DNA from: Pseudokineococcus marinus
GTDB lineage: Bacteria > Actinomycetota > Actinomycetes > Actinomycetales > Quadrisphaeraceae
Reading direction: 5' to 3'
DNA: 64,000 bases
Assembly (NCBI RefSeq): GCF_037482405.1
Contig: NZ_JBBHZZ010000001.1
Coordinates: 620,001 to 684,000, forward strand
Shown here: positions 15,992 through 24,085 of the stretch, one piece after another
How the letters are laid out: the number at the start of each line of letters is the position of its first letter
Numbering within the stretch: the first letter of the stretch is position 1
Translations under genes and position numbers: made by a program
Notes under the pieces: model-generated
The model's input: the letters and a program-made list of their open reading frames with translations, nothing else
What the model was told of the DNA's origin: nothing
The model's database searches: none

Positions 15992-16441
15992 TCAGGCCGA
16001 GGGGACGACCTCGACGTCGACGCTGGCCTGCACGTCCGGGTGTAGCCGGACGGTGACCGTGTAGCTGCCGAGGGACTTGATCGGCTGGCCGATCTCGACC
16101 TTGCGGCGGTCGACGTCCTTGCCGGTGGCGGCGCGGACGGCCTCGGCCACGTCGGCCGGGGTGATGGCGCCGAACAGGCGACCGCCCTGGCCCGCGTTGG
16201 CGGACAGGCGCACGGGCTGCTCCTGCAGGGTGGCGCGCACGCTCTGCGCCTCCTCGACCGACGCGATCTCGCGGGCGCGGCGCGCACGGCGGATGTCGTC
16301 GACCTGCTTCTGGCCGCCCTTGGTCCACGGCGTCGCCAGGCTGCGCGGGAGCAGGTAGTTGCGCCCGTAGCCGTCCTTGACCTGGACGACCTCGCCGGGC
16401 TCGCCGAGGCCGGAGACCTCCTGCGTCAGGATGAGCTTCAT
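15992..16441 (-). CDS. rplI: 50S ribosomal protein L9
   Basis: A 149-residue ribosomal protein, of normal L9 length, which binds 23S rRNA domain V and helps keep frame. The ATG at 16439-16441 gives MKLILTQEVSGLGEPGEVVQVKDGYGRNYL-type N-terminal domain (the signature GYGRNYLLPRSLA is clear), then the long connecting helix and the C-terminal domain ending VRLHPDVQASVDVEVVPSA. It is 14 bases downstream of rpsR and is the last gene of the rpsF operon before a strong hairpin. Confidence 0.98.
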   Translation of the reverse strand: MKLILTQEVSGLGEPGEVVQVKDGYGRNYLLPRSLATPWTKGGQKQVDDIRRARRAREIASVEEAQSVRATLQEQPVRLSANAGQGGRLFGAITPADVAEAVRAATGKDVDRRKVEIGQPIKSLGSYTVTVRLHPDVQASVDVEVVPSA

Positions 16442-16455
16442 CTCGTGCCCCTTCC

Positions 16456-16692
16456 TCAGCGCGCGGAGCTGCTGTAGGGCAGCAGCGCCATCTCGCGGGC
16501 GTTCTTGATCGCCTTGGCCACCTGGCGCTGCTGCTGGACGGAGACGCCCGTCACCCGGCGGGCGCGGATCTTGCCCCGGTCGGAGATGAACTTCCGCAGC
16601 AGCGCGGTGTCCTTGTAGTCGACGTAGCTGATCTTCGCCGCCTTGAGCGGGTTCGACTTCTTCTTCGGCTTGCGGAGAGCCGGCTTGGCCAT
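16456..16692 (-). CDS. rpsR: 30S ribosomal protein S18
   Basis: A 78-residue S18, which pairs with S6 on the 30S platform. ATG 16690-16692 gives MAKPALRKPKKKSNPL. The conserved core YKDTALLRKFISDRGKI and RRVTGVSVQQQRQVAKAIK is complete. The N-terminus has no CxxC zinc motif, so this is the zinc-independent (C-minus) S18 form. It is part of the rpsF-ssb-rpsR-rplI operon; an assembly gap separates it from ssb. Confidence 0.98.
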   Translation of the reverse strand: MAKPALRKPKKKSNPLKAAKISYVDYKDTALLRKFISDRGKIRARRVTGVSVQQQRQVAKAIKNAREMALLPYSSSAR

Positions 16693-16783
16693 CGTGGAGC
16701 TCCTCGTCTGGAGCCCGGGTCCTGCCGAGGGCCCGGGATGGGGGTGGGGAGGGCCGACGGGACCGGATGGTCCCGAGGGCCTG

Positions 16784-17010
16784 NNNNNNNNNNNNNNNNN
16801 NNNNNNNNNNNNNNNNNNNNNNNNNNNNNNNNNNNNNNNNNNNNNNNNNNNNNNNNNNNNNNNNNNNNNNNNNNNNNNNNNNNNNNNNNNNNNNNNNNNN
16901 NNNNNNNNNNNNNNNNNNNNNNNNNNNNNNNNNNNNNNNNNNNNNNNNNNNNNNNNNNNNNNNNNNNNNNNNNNNNNNNNNNNNNNNNNNNNNNNNNNNN
17001 NNNNNNNNNN
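16784..17010. other. Assembly gap (227 N) between ssb and rpsR
   Basis: The sequence is unknown here. The flanks are spacer (from the rpsR start at 16692 leftwards and the ssb stop at 17022 rightwards), so in this order no complete standard gene need be missing, but a short ORF or hairpin could be hidden. The flanking bases are very G-rich. Confidence 0.99.
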
Positions 17011-17021
17011 CGGACGTCGGG

Positions 17022-17594
17022 CTAGAAGGGCGGCTCGTCGCTCTGGCCGCCGCCCCAGCCGCCGCCGGAGGGCTGCTGCCCGCCGCCGGAGGACGGGCCG
17101 GTGGCCCACGGGTCGTCCTGGCCGTAGCCGCCGCCGGACTGCTGTCCGCCGCCGCCCTGCTGCTGGCCGCCGCCGTAGCCGCCGCCCTGCTGGCCGCCGC
17201 CGCCGAAACCGCCACCGCCGCCGCCACCGCGCTGCGTGCGCTGGGCCTTGGCCGTGGCGTAGCGCAGCGACGGGCCGACCTCGTCGGCCTGCAGCTCGTT
17301 GACGGTGCGGTTCTCGCCCTCCTTGGTCTGGAAGGACCGGGAGACGAGGCGGCCGGTGACGATGACGCGCTGGCCCTTGCCGAGCGACTCGGCGACGTTC
17401 TCCGCCGCCTCGCGCCAGATCGAGCAGCGCATGAACAGCGTCTCGCCGTCCTTCCACTCGTTGCTCTGGCGGTCGAACTGCCGGGGCGTGGAGGCGACGG
17501 TGAAGTTGGCCACGGCCGCCCCCGAGGGGGTGAAGCGCAGCTCGGGGTCGGCGGTCAGGTTCCCGACCAGGGTGATCTGGGTCTCGCCTGCCAT
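17022..17594 (-). CDS. ssb: Single-stranded DNA-binding protein
   Basis: A 190-residue SSB that coats single-stranded DNA at forks and repair sites. The OB fold covers about residues 1-112 (MAGETQITLVGNLTADPELRFTP, then FMRCSIWREAAENVAESL and KGQRVIVTGRL). A glycine/glutamine-rich flexible linker (about 120-178) follows. The acidic tip is SDEPPF rather than the usual DDIPF or DEPPF; the terminal PPF that binds partner proteins is kept. It lies 140 bases after rpsF, in the standard S6-SSB-S18-L9 operon. Confidence 0.97.
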   Translation of the reverse strand: MAGETQITLVGNLTADPELRFTPSGAAVANFTVASTPRQFDRQSNEWKDGETLFMRCSIWREAAENVAESLGKGQRVIVTGRLVSRSFQTKEGENRTVNELQADEVGPSLRYATAKAQRTQRGGGGGGGFGGGGQQGGGYGGGQQQGGGGQQSGGGYGQDDPWATGPSSGGGQQPSGGGWGGGQSDEPPF

Positions 17595-17734
17595 GGCTCC
17601 TCCTCGCGGGATGGACGGTGCCCGGGTGGGCGCGGACCGCCGGGGGGCGGGCCGCTCGGTCGCCCGACGCTAGGCGGGAGGGGTGACGACGCGCAGGCGC
17701 CGTGCACACCCCCGCCCGGCCGGGCGGCGAGGGG

Positions 17735-18025
17735 TCAGTGGAGCTCGGGGCGGACGAGCTTGGTCCGCAGGACCGACTCGTTGAGGTTGAGCTGGCGGTC
17801 CAGCTCCTTGGCCACGTCGGGCTCGGCCTTCATGTCGACGACCGCGTAGATGCCCTCGGCCTTCTTGCCGATCTCGTAGGCCAGCCGGCGCTTGCCCCAG
17901 ATGTCGACCTTGTCGATCGAGCCGCCGCCTCGGCGGACGACGTCGAGGAACTTGTCGAGCGACGGGGCGACGGTGCGCTCCTCGAGCTCGGCGTCCAGGA
18001 TGATCATCATCTCGTAGTGACGCAT
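17735..18025 (-). CDS. rpsF: 30S ribosomal protein S6
   Basis: A 96-residue S6, which dimerises with S18. The ATG at 18023-18025 gives MRHYEMMIILDAELEERTV. The conserved IDKVDIWGKRRLAYEI and EGIYAVVDMKAEP are present. It is the first gene of the ribosomal/SSB operon. The candidate -10 element TACCCT (reverse strand, 18150-18155) is 125 bases upstream, leaving a leader in which S6:S18 autoregulation could act, although no clear structure was identified. Confidence 0.98.
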   Translation of the reverse strand: MRHYEMMIILDAELEERTVAPSLDKFLDVVRRGGGSIDKVDIWGKRRLAYEIGKKAEGIYAVVDMKAEPDVAKELDRQLNLNESVLRTKLVRPELH

Positions 18026-18149
18026 GCGAGTACCCCACCTCCTGTGGTCTTCGCGGCCACGGTCTCTCCGTGGCAGGAGGGTGTCTGCGTCGCGGACCCG
18101 GGCCTCCCGCGCTCAGGGCGCACGGGTGCCGCGGGGCCGGTCGGGCACC

Positions 18150-18155
18150 AGGGTA
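18150..18155 (-). promoter_or_regulatory. rpsF: Candidate -10 element of the rpsF operon
   Basis: TACCCT on the reverse strand fits the actinobacterial TANNNT -10 pattern in an otherwise GC-only spacer. No convincing -35 box is seen. Confidence 0.35.
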
Positions 18156-18186
18156 GCGGCCCGGCGGAGGGGCTCCGGCCGCCGCC

Positions 18187-19776
18187 TCAGGCGGGGTCGC
18201 CCGGCGCCGCGCCCGCGAGCGCGCGCTCGGGCGGGCGCGCCGGGTCGTCGGCGCCCAGGTGCGGCGCCGAGCGCGGGGCCCGGACCACGTCCCGCTCCGG
18301 CTCGAGCGAGGCGCGGACGGCGCCGTGGGCCAGCACGACCAGCATCCCCAGCCGGGCGACGACGAGCACGGCGTACGCCCACGGGGGCAGCCCGCGGTCG
18401 GGCACCGAGAGGCCGTAGAGGTAGAGCCACGTGCCCGTGGCCGCCGCCGTCTCGACCGCGCCCCAGACGAGCAGGAGCCGCCAGCGCGGCAGCGCGAGGA
18501 CGGCGAGGGGCAGGACGAGCACGGCCGCCTGGGGCGGGAGCGCCGGGGCGGGCGCGAGGACGGCGAGCAGCAGCAGGAGGGCGAGGACGGGCACGCGGGG
18601 GGCGCGGGGCGCCCGCAGCGCGAGGACGGCGGTCCCGGCGACCCCCGCGGCCGTGAGCAGGACCGAGCCCCCCGTCGTCGTGACGTCGGCGGGCGGGGCC
18701 CCGGCGAGGTCGCCGAGCAGCCACGCCGAGCCGTAGCCGGGGCCAGCCGTGACGCGGGCCGTCACTGCGCCGGCCCAGACCTCGGGGCTGCGCAGGAGCA
18801 CCGGCAGCCCGCCCACGACCCACACGAGCAGGGCGACCAGCGCCGTCCGCACCTCCGGGACGACGAGCGGCTGGCGGGGCCGGTCGTCGTCGTCGCCGTC
18901 GATGTCGTCGCCCGGGCCGGCCGCCGCGCCCGCCTCCGGCCGCTCGGCGCGGGCCGCCGCGTCGTCGCGCCGGCGGCGCCAGCGCACGAGCAGCAGGGCC
19001 CCGCCGACCGCGAGCCCGACGGGCGGCGCGACGAGCGCGGCCAGCCCCAGCAGCATCCCCGCCGCGAGCGCGCGCCCCCGCGACGAGGCCCACAGCGCGC
19101 CCACCGCCAGGGCGGCGGGCAGGAGCTGGACGCCGACGAGGGCGCACGCCAGGACGACCGGCGAGGCCCCCACGAGCACGGCGTCGTAGGGGCGGCGCCC
19201 CGACAGGTGCGCCACCCCCGCCACGAGCACGACGAGCGCCACCGCGCCGAGGACGACGGAGGCGTCGAACACGTCGCGCGGCCCGTCGGTCCCCTCCGCG
19301 CCGACGAGGCGCCCGAGACCCCAGAGGAGCCAGCCCACGCCGAAGGGCGCCGTCAGCGGCGCCTCGTCGGAGAAGCGCTCGAGGTAGGGCACCACCTGGT
19401 CCAGGGACGCGGTGGCGAAGAGGGCCGGCACGTCGCTGTAGCAGGCGTGGGTGTAGACGCCGGGCGAGGCCCACAGCGTCTCCCGGCAGTGCTCGCGCAG
19501 CAGCACGGCCGCCGCCAGCACGAGCAGGCCGAGGGCGCTGCCCGCGGCGAGGGCTCCCCGCAGGGGCCGCCGGCCCGTGCGCACGCGCCGTCCCGCCGGC
19601 CCCCCGAGCACGGGCGAGGCGGCGGCCGCCACGGCGTCGTCGTGGGTGGGCAGCACGACCGCGGCGCCGTCGTCGTCCGAGGCGCGCGCCCCCCCGGGCG
19701 CGCGCCCCTCCGCCGGCTCGAGCGGGTCGCCCCGGTGCGGGGCCCGGCGCGCGACGACGTCGTCCTGCGGGCTCAC
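18187..19776 (-). CDS. Polytopic membrane protein, DUF2029/GT87-like (Rv0051-type)
   Basis: A 529-residue protein starting at GTG 19774-19776. A 70-residue hydrophilic N-terminus precedes about ten transmembrane helices. The extracytoplasmic segment HCRETLWASPGVYTHACYSDVP after helix 1, the DEAPLTAPFGVGWL segment and the acidic internal loop DDIDGDDDD are notable. GT87 proteins are polyprenol-phosphomannose-dependent mannosyltransferases; the family assignment here is from topology and position only. It lies between ponA and rpsF, exactly where Rv0051 sits in M. tuberculosis, which supports orthology. The catalytic role is unproven. Confidence 0.72.
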   Translation of the reverse strand: MSPQDDVVARRAPHRGDPLEPAEGRAPGGARASDDDGAAVVLPTHDDAVAAAASPVLGGPAGRRVRTGRRPLRGALAAGSALGLLVLAAAVLLREHCRETLWASPGVYTHACYSDVPALFATASLDQVVPYLERFSDEAPLTAPFGVGWLLWGLGRLVGAEGTDGPRDVFDASVVLGAVALVVLVAGVAHLSGRRPYDAVLVGASPVVLACALVGVQLLPAALAVGALWASSRGRALAAGMLLGLAALVAPPVGLAVGGALLLVRWRRRRDDAAARAERPEAGAAAGPGDDIDGDDDDRPRQPLVVPEVRTALVALLVWVVGGLPVLLRSPEVWAGAVTARVTAGPGYGSAWLLGDLAGAPPADVTTTGGSVLLTAAGVAGTAVLALRAPRAPRVPVLALLLLLAVLAPAPALPPQAAVLVLPLAVLALPRWRLLLVWGAVETAAATGTWLYLYGLSVPDRGLPPWAYAVLVVARLGMLVVLAHGAVRASLEPERDVVRAPRSAPHLGADDPARPPERALAGAAPGDPA

Positions 19777-19810
19777 GCGGGTGATCCTCGCAGGCGCGGG
19801 TGCGCGCGGG

Positions 19811-22144
19811 TCAGCCGTCCGCGCCGCTCCCCGGGCCGGCGTCCCGCTGGGCGCCCGGGGCCGGCGGCGCCGTCGGCACCACCTCGCCCGCGGGCCCGGC
19901 GTCCTCCTCCGTCGGCGGCTCGACCGGCGGGGGCGACGGCTCCTGCGGCGCGGGCGGGCGCGTCGCCGTGGGACGCGGGGCCTCCGGCTGCTGCGTGGGC
20001 TCGGGGGCCGGCTCGGGCTCCGCGGGCGCCGTCGCCGTCGGCTCGGGCGCCTGCGTGGGCTCCGGCGCCGCGGTGGTGGGCGCGGCGGACGGCTCGGGGT
20101 CCGGCTCGGGCTCGGGCTCCGGGGCGGGCGCCGGCGCGGGGCGCGAGGACGCCCCGGACGAGCTGTCGCGCTCGCGCTCGGAGGAGCTGCTGCGCGACGT
20201 GCTCGTCGTCCCGATGTCCGCGCGCTCGGGGAAGTCGACGACCGGCTGGCCCTCGGTGGCCGCGGACATGTACTCCTGCCAGATCCGGACAGGGTAGGAG
20301 GACCCCGTGACGGCGCTCCCGCGGTTGCCGTCGTCCCAGCGCTCCATCCCCTGGCCGTCCGTGGAGAACACGGAGACGACGGTGGCCAGCTGCGGCGTGT
20401 AGCCGGCGAACCACGCCGACCGCGCCTCGTCCGTCGTGCCCGTCTTCCCCGCCGCCGGCCGGTCGAGGTCGATCGTTCTGCTGATGGACCCGTCCTCGAC
20501 GACCTGGGAGAGGGCGTAGGTCGTGTCGGCCATGACGTCCTCGGCGAAGACCCGCTCGCCGCCGGTCTGGCCGCGGTAGACCACCTCGCCGTCCTGCGTC
20601 ACCTCCGCGACGACGTGCGGCGTCGTGCGGACGCCCTGCGCGGCGAAGGTGGCGTAGGCCCGGGCCATGTCGATGACGCGCGGGGAGGCCACGCCGAGGA
20701 CGTTCGCGGGGTTGTCCGCGAGGCCGGAGGTCTGCTCGGGGAGCCCCGCGCGGACGGACGCCTCACGCGTCCGCTCGGGTCCCACGTCGATGTTGAGGGC
20801 CACGTAGACGGTGTTCGTCGAGTCCACCGTGGCCTCGACGAGGTTCTGCCGCCCGCGGTCCCGGTCCCCGAAGTTGGGGACCCGCTGCGGCGTCACCCCG
20901 TCGCTCGTGTACTCCGAGAAGTAGAGCCCGCTGTTCCCGTTGTAGCGGGTCCGGAGGGAGACACCGTCCTCCAGGGCCGCGATGAGCGCGAAGGGCTTGA
21001 AGATGGAGCCCGCCTGCACGTTCTCCTGCGTCGCCACGTTGAGGGGCCGCTCGAGGTAGTCCGGCCCCCCGTACATCGCGCGGACGGCGCCGTCCGCCGG
21101 GTCGATCGACACGAGGGCGGCCTCGACGTCCTCCGGCCGGCCCTCCGACGGGAAGGCCTCCTCGTCCTGCATGGCCGCGACCGCGGCCGCCTGCATGCCG
21201 GCGTCGAAGGTCGTCGTGATGGACAGGCCGCCGCCGTCGAGCTCGTCCTCGGTGAAGCCGCCGCGGGTCGTCAGCTCGTCGCGCACGGCCTGGAGGAGGT
21301 AGCCGGTGGGGCCGGCGTAGGTCTGCTCGTCCTGCTGCTGCACCGTCGCGGGGAGCTCGAGGCCGTCGCGCTCGGCCTGCGTGATGGCGCCCGTCTCGAC
21401 CATGCCGTCGACGACGTAGTCGAAGCGGCGCTCGGCGGCGGCGGGGTCGATGGCCGGGTCGAAGGCCGACGGCGCCGGGACGATCCCCGCGAGGAGCGCG
21501 GCCTGCGCCGTGGTCAGCTGGCCGACGTCGACGCCGAAGTAGGCCTGCGCCGCCTCCTGCACGCCGTAGGCGCCCCGGCCGAAGTAGATGGTGTTGAGGT
21601 AGTCGGTGAGGATCTGGTCCTTGTCGAGCTCGTTGTCGACCTTGAGGGCGATGAACGCCTCGCGGACCTTGCGCTGCAGCGACTGCGTGTCGTCGCCCGT
21701 GTAGTAGTTCTTCACGTACTGCTGGGTGATCGTCGAGCCGCCCTGCGTGGCGTTGCCCCGGAGGTTCGAGACGAAGGCGCGGGCGATGCCCGTGGGCGAG
21801 ACCCCGCGGTTCTCGTAGAAGCTCCGGTCCTCCGCCGCGATGATCGCGTCCCTCATGTCCTGCGGGATGGCGTCCGTCGTCACCGGCGTGCGGTTGACGT
21901 CGGCGAAGGTGCCGAGCTTCGTCACGCCGTCGCTGTAGTAGACGGTCGTCGTCGCCTTCTGCCCCAGCTCGGTCGGCTCCGGGACGTCCGTCGTCGCGTA
22001 GCCGTAGGCGAACGCCGCCCCGCCGAGCACCGCGCCCCCCAGCAGGAGAGCGAGGAGCACGAGCAGGACGCGGCGGCCGGTCGAGCGGCGCCGACGCGCG
22101 GGGCGTCGGGCGGGGCGGGAGGTGGGTCGGGGGGCTGCTGCCAC
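19811..22144 (-). CDS. ponA: Class A penicillin-binding protein (bifunctional transglycosylase/transpeptidase)
   Basis: A 777-residue PBP1-type enzyme that polymerises and crosslinks peptidoglycan. GTG 22142-22144 is chosen for its upstream GAGGGA and because it leaves a short Arg-rich cytoplasmic tail before the single membrane anchor (about 26-50). The GT51 domain carries the catalytic E105 in AAEDRSFYENRGV and GGSTITQQ (135-142). The transpeptidase domain has S380-x-x-K383 (AGSIFKPFA), S442-T-N444 and K567-T-G-T. The C-terminus is a roughly 130-residue Pro/Glu-rich tail (PEPEPEPDPEP). It is 34 bp upstream of the DUF2029 gene, matching ponA1-Rv0051 order. Confidence 0.95.
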   Translation of the reverse strand: MAAAPRPTSRPARRPARRRRSTGRRVLLVLLALLLGGAVLGGAAFAYGYATTDVPEPTELGQKATTTVYYSDGVTKLGTFADVNRTPVTTDAIPQDMRDAIIAAEDRSFYENRGVSPTGIARAFVSNLRGNATQGGSTITQQYVKNYYTGDDTQSLQRKVREAFIALKVDNELDKDQILTDYLNTIYFGRGAYGVQEAAQAYFGVDVGQLTTAQAALLAGIVPAPSAFDPAIDPAAAERRFDYVVDGMVETGAITQAERDGLELPATVQQQDEQTYAGPTGYLLQAVRDELTTRGGFTEDELDGGGLSITTTFDAGMQAAAVAAMQDEEAFPSEGRPEDVEAALVSIDPADGAVRAMYGGPDYLERPLNVATQENVQAGSIFKPFALIAALEDGVSLRTRYNGNSGLYFSEYTSDGVTPQRVPNFGDRDRGRQNLVEATVDSTNTVYVALNIDVGPERTREASVRAGLPEQTSGLADNPANVLGVASPRVIDMARAYATFAAQGVRTTPHVVAEVTQDGEVVYRGQTGGERVFAEDVMADTTYALSQVVEDGSISRTIDLDRPAAGKTGTTDEARSAWFAGYTPQLATVVSVFSTDGQGMERWDDGNRGSAVTGSSYPVRIWQEYMSAATEGQPVVDFPERADIGTTSTSRSSSSERERDSSSGASSRPAPAPAPEPEPEPDPEPSAAPTTAAPEPTQAPEPTATAPAEPEPAPEPTQQPEAPRPTATRPPAPQEPSPPPVEPPTEEDAGPAGEVVPTAPPAPGAQRDAGPGSGADG

Positions 22145-22641
22145 AGGTGGTCGTCCCTCGGTCGTCCGTCGTCGGCACCGGTCGCGTGCCTGGTCGGCCC
22201 GGGCCGGGGCCGGCGGGGGACGGCGGCGCCGTCCTCGTGGACGACCCCGTACCGGGGCGTCCTCGTCGTGCCGGACCGGTCGACGCCGGTCCCGTCGTGC
22301 GGGGCCGTCACCCGTCAGGGTGATCGGCACCGGGGCGCGGGCGCTTGAGCGCTGTGGTGCTGGGCGCTCGAGCGCGGTGTCCCGGCCCTCCGGCGGCGCT
22401 CGTCGCGACCCGCCGGCGCCCGAGAGTATGCGCACCCCGCCTGGGCGGGCGCTGACGGCGAGCCCCGGGAGTCCCGAGACCCGCGCGTCCGGGCAGCATC
22501 GACAACGCCTCCTGGGCGCGCCGTCATCCCGGGGGCTCCGGCGGCTCGCAGGCCCGCAGGGCCGCGCGCCGCCCTCCCCGTGCGCCGCTCGGGGCGACAC
22601 GGCCTCACGTCGCCGCCGGGGCCGAGGGGGACCATGGCGCC
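22145..22641. other. Divergent spacer between ponA and the MFS-like gene
   Basis: No gene is supported in these 497 bases. It holds the promoters of ponA (leftwards) and of the MFS-like gene (rightwards). A weak inverted repeat built on GCGCTTGAGCGC and GCGCTCGAGCGC occurs at about 22346-22376 and could be an operator. No clear -10 element stands out. Confidence 0.4.
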
Positions 22642-24051
22642 GTGGACGCGACCCCGGCCCCGCCCCGGGGCGAGCCGCCCGCCGGTGCGCGGGGGCAGGG
22701 GCGAGGGCGGGCGACGGCCGGGCTCGCCGCGCTGCCGCGGCTGCTGCGAGGGCGCGGCCTGCGGCGGCTGCTCCTCGTCCGCCTCCTGTCCCAGTCGGGC
22801 GACGGGGCCTTCCAGCTCGGCCTCGCGGGGCTCCTGCTCTTCTCGCCCGAGCGCGCGCCGACGCCGCTCGCGGTCGCGGGGCTCCTCGCCCTCGTCCTGC
22901 TGCCGTACACGCTCGTCGGGCCGCTCGTCGGCACGCTGCTGGACCGCTGGTGGCGGCGCTCGGTGCTCGTCGGCGCCGGAGCGGTGCGAGCGGTCGCCGT
23001 CCTCGCGACGGCGGGCGTGGTCCTCGCCGGCCCGGCGGTCTCGGACGCGCTGCTCGTGCCGGCCGTCCTCGTCGTCCTGTCCGTCAACCGGCTCGTCCTC
23101 GCCGCCCTGGGTGCGGGGCTGCCCGCCGTCGTCGCCGGCCGCGACCTCGTCCTCGCCAGCGCCGTCGTCCCGACGGTCGGCACCCTGGCCCTCGCCCTGG
23201 GCGCCGGTGCCGGCACGGCCGTGCGGCTCGGGGCCGGTGGCGCGCGCGCCGACGGCCTCGTGCTCGTGCTGGCCGCCGCCCTCGTCGCCGCGTCCGCCCT
23301 GGCCGCCGCGCGCCTGCGCCCCGACGAGCTCGGCGGGGGCGGGACCCCGTCGAGCGGCCCCCGCACCGCGGGAGGGCCGGCCACCGCCGTGCGGGAGCTG
23401 CGCGACGGCCTGCGCCACCTCGCCGCGCGGCCGGCCGCCGCCCGCGCCGTCGGCGCGCTGGGGGCGTCCCGGGGCGCCTACGGCGTCCTGCTCGTGCTCG
23501 TCGTCGTCCTCGCCCGCACGCGGCTGGCCCCGGTGGACGACGCGGACGACGCCCTCGCCCTCACCGGCCTCGTCCTCGGCGGGGTGTCGGTCGGCGTCGC
23601 GGTCGCCGTCGCGGTGACCCCGAGCGCCGCGTCGCGCTGGGGCCCGCGCGCCTGGGGCGCGGCCTGCCTCGCGCTCGGGGCCCTGGCCGCGGCGGCGCTC
23701 GCCGCGGCCCTGCCCGTCGGCGCCGTCGCCGTCGCGGCCCTCGTCGGGGGCGCCGGCCTGCTCGGCCTCAGCGGGCAGGGGCTGAAGATCTGCGTCGACG
23801 CCGTCGTGCTGCGGGCCGTCGACGAGGCGCACCGGGGCCGCGTCGTCGCCGTCCACGACGCCGTCTTCAACGGGTGCTTCGTCCTCGGCGCGCTCGTGGC
23901 GGCGCTCGTCCTGCCGCTCGGGCCCTCCGACGCCGCGGTGACGGGCCTGCTGCTGCCGCTCGCGGCGCTCCTCGTGGCCGCGTCCGCGCTCATGGGCGGG
24001 CGACGGCACCGCGCGCCGGCGGCAGGCGCCCCCGGCGACGCGCACGGTTGA
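22642..24051 (+). CDS. MFS-like transporter
   Basis: A 469-residue protein with about 11-12 hydrophobic helices. GTG 22642 lies 10 bases after GAGGGGG. The motif LLSQSGDGAFQLGLAGLLLF in helix 1 and the loop VGTLLDRWWRRSVLVGAGAV (D-R-W-x-R-R, the MFS motif-A position) fit the major facilitator superfamily, near the MFS_3/enterobactin-exporter type. Alanine and valine content is extreme. A second signature, GLSGQGLKICVDAVVLRAVDEAHRGRVVA, resembles the second half of that group. The substrate is unknown. It converges with the CCA/poly(A) polymerase gene; only 34 bases separate their ends. Confidence 0.72.
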   Translation: MDATPAPPRGEPPAGARGQGRGRATAGLAALPRLLRGRGLRRLLLVRLLSQSGDGAFQLGLAGLLLFSPERAPTPLAVAGLLALVLLPYTLVGPLVGTLLDRWWRRSVLVGAGAVRAVAVLATAGVVLAGPAVSDALLVPAVLVVLSVNRLVLAALGAGLPAVVAGRDLVLASAVVPTVGTLALALGAGAGTAVRLGAGGARADGLVLVLAAALVAASALAAARLRPDELGGGGTPSSGPRTAGGPATAVRELRDGLRHLAARPAAARAVGALGASRGAYGVLLVLVVVLARTRLAPVDDADDALALTGLVLGGVSVGVAVAVAVTPSAASRWGPRAWGAACLALGALAAAALAAALPVGAVAVAALVGGAGLLGLSGQGLKICVDAVVLRAVDEAHRGRVVAVHDAVFNGCFVLGALVAALVLPLGPSDAAVTGLLLPLAALLVAASALMGGRRHRAPAAGAPGDAHG

Positions 24052-24085
24052 CGGCGCCGGCGGGCGCGACCGCGCGGCGCCCGGG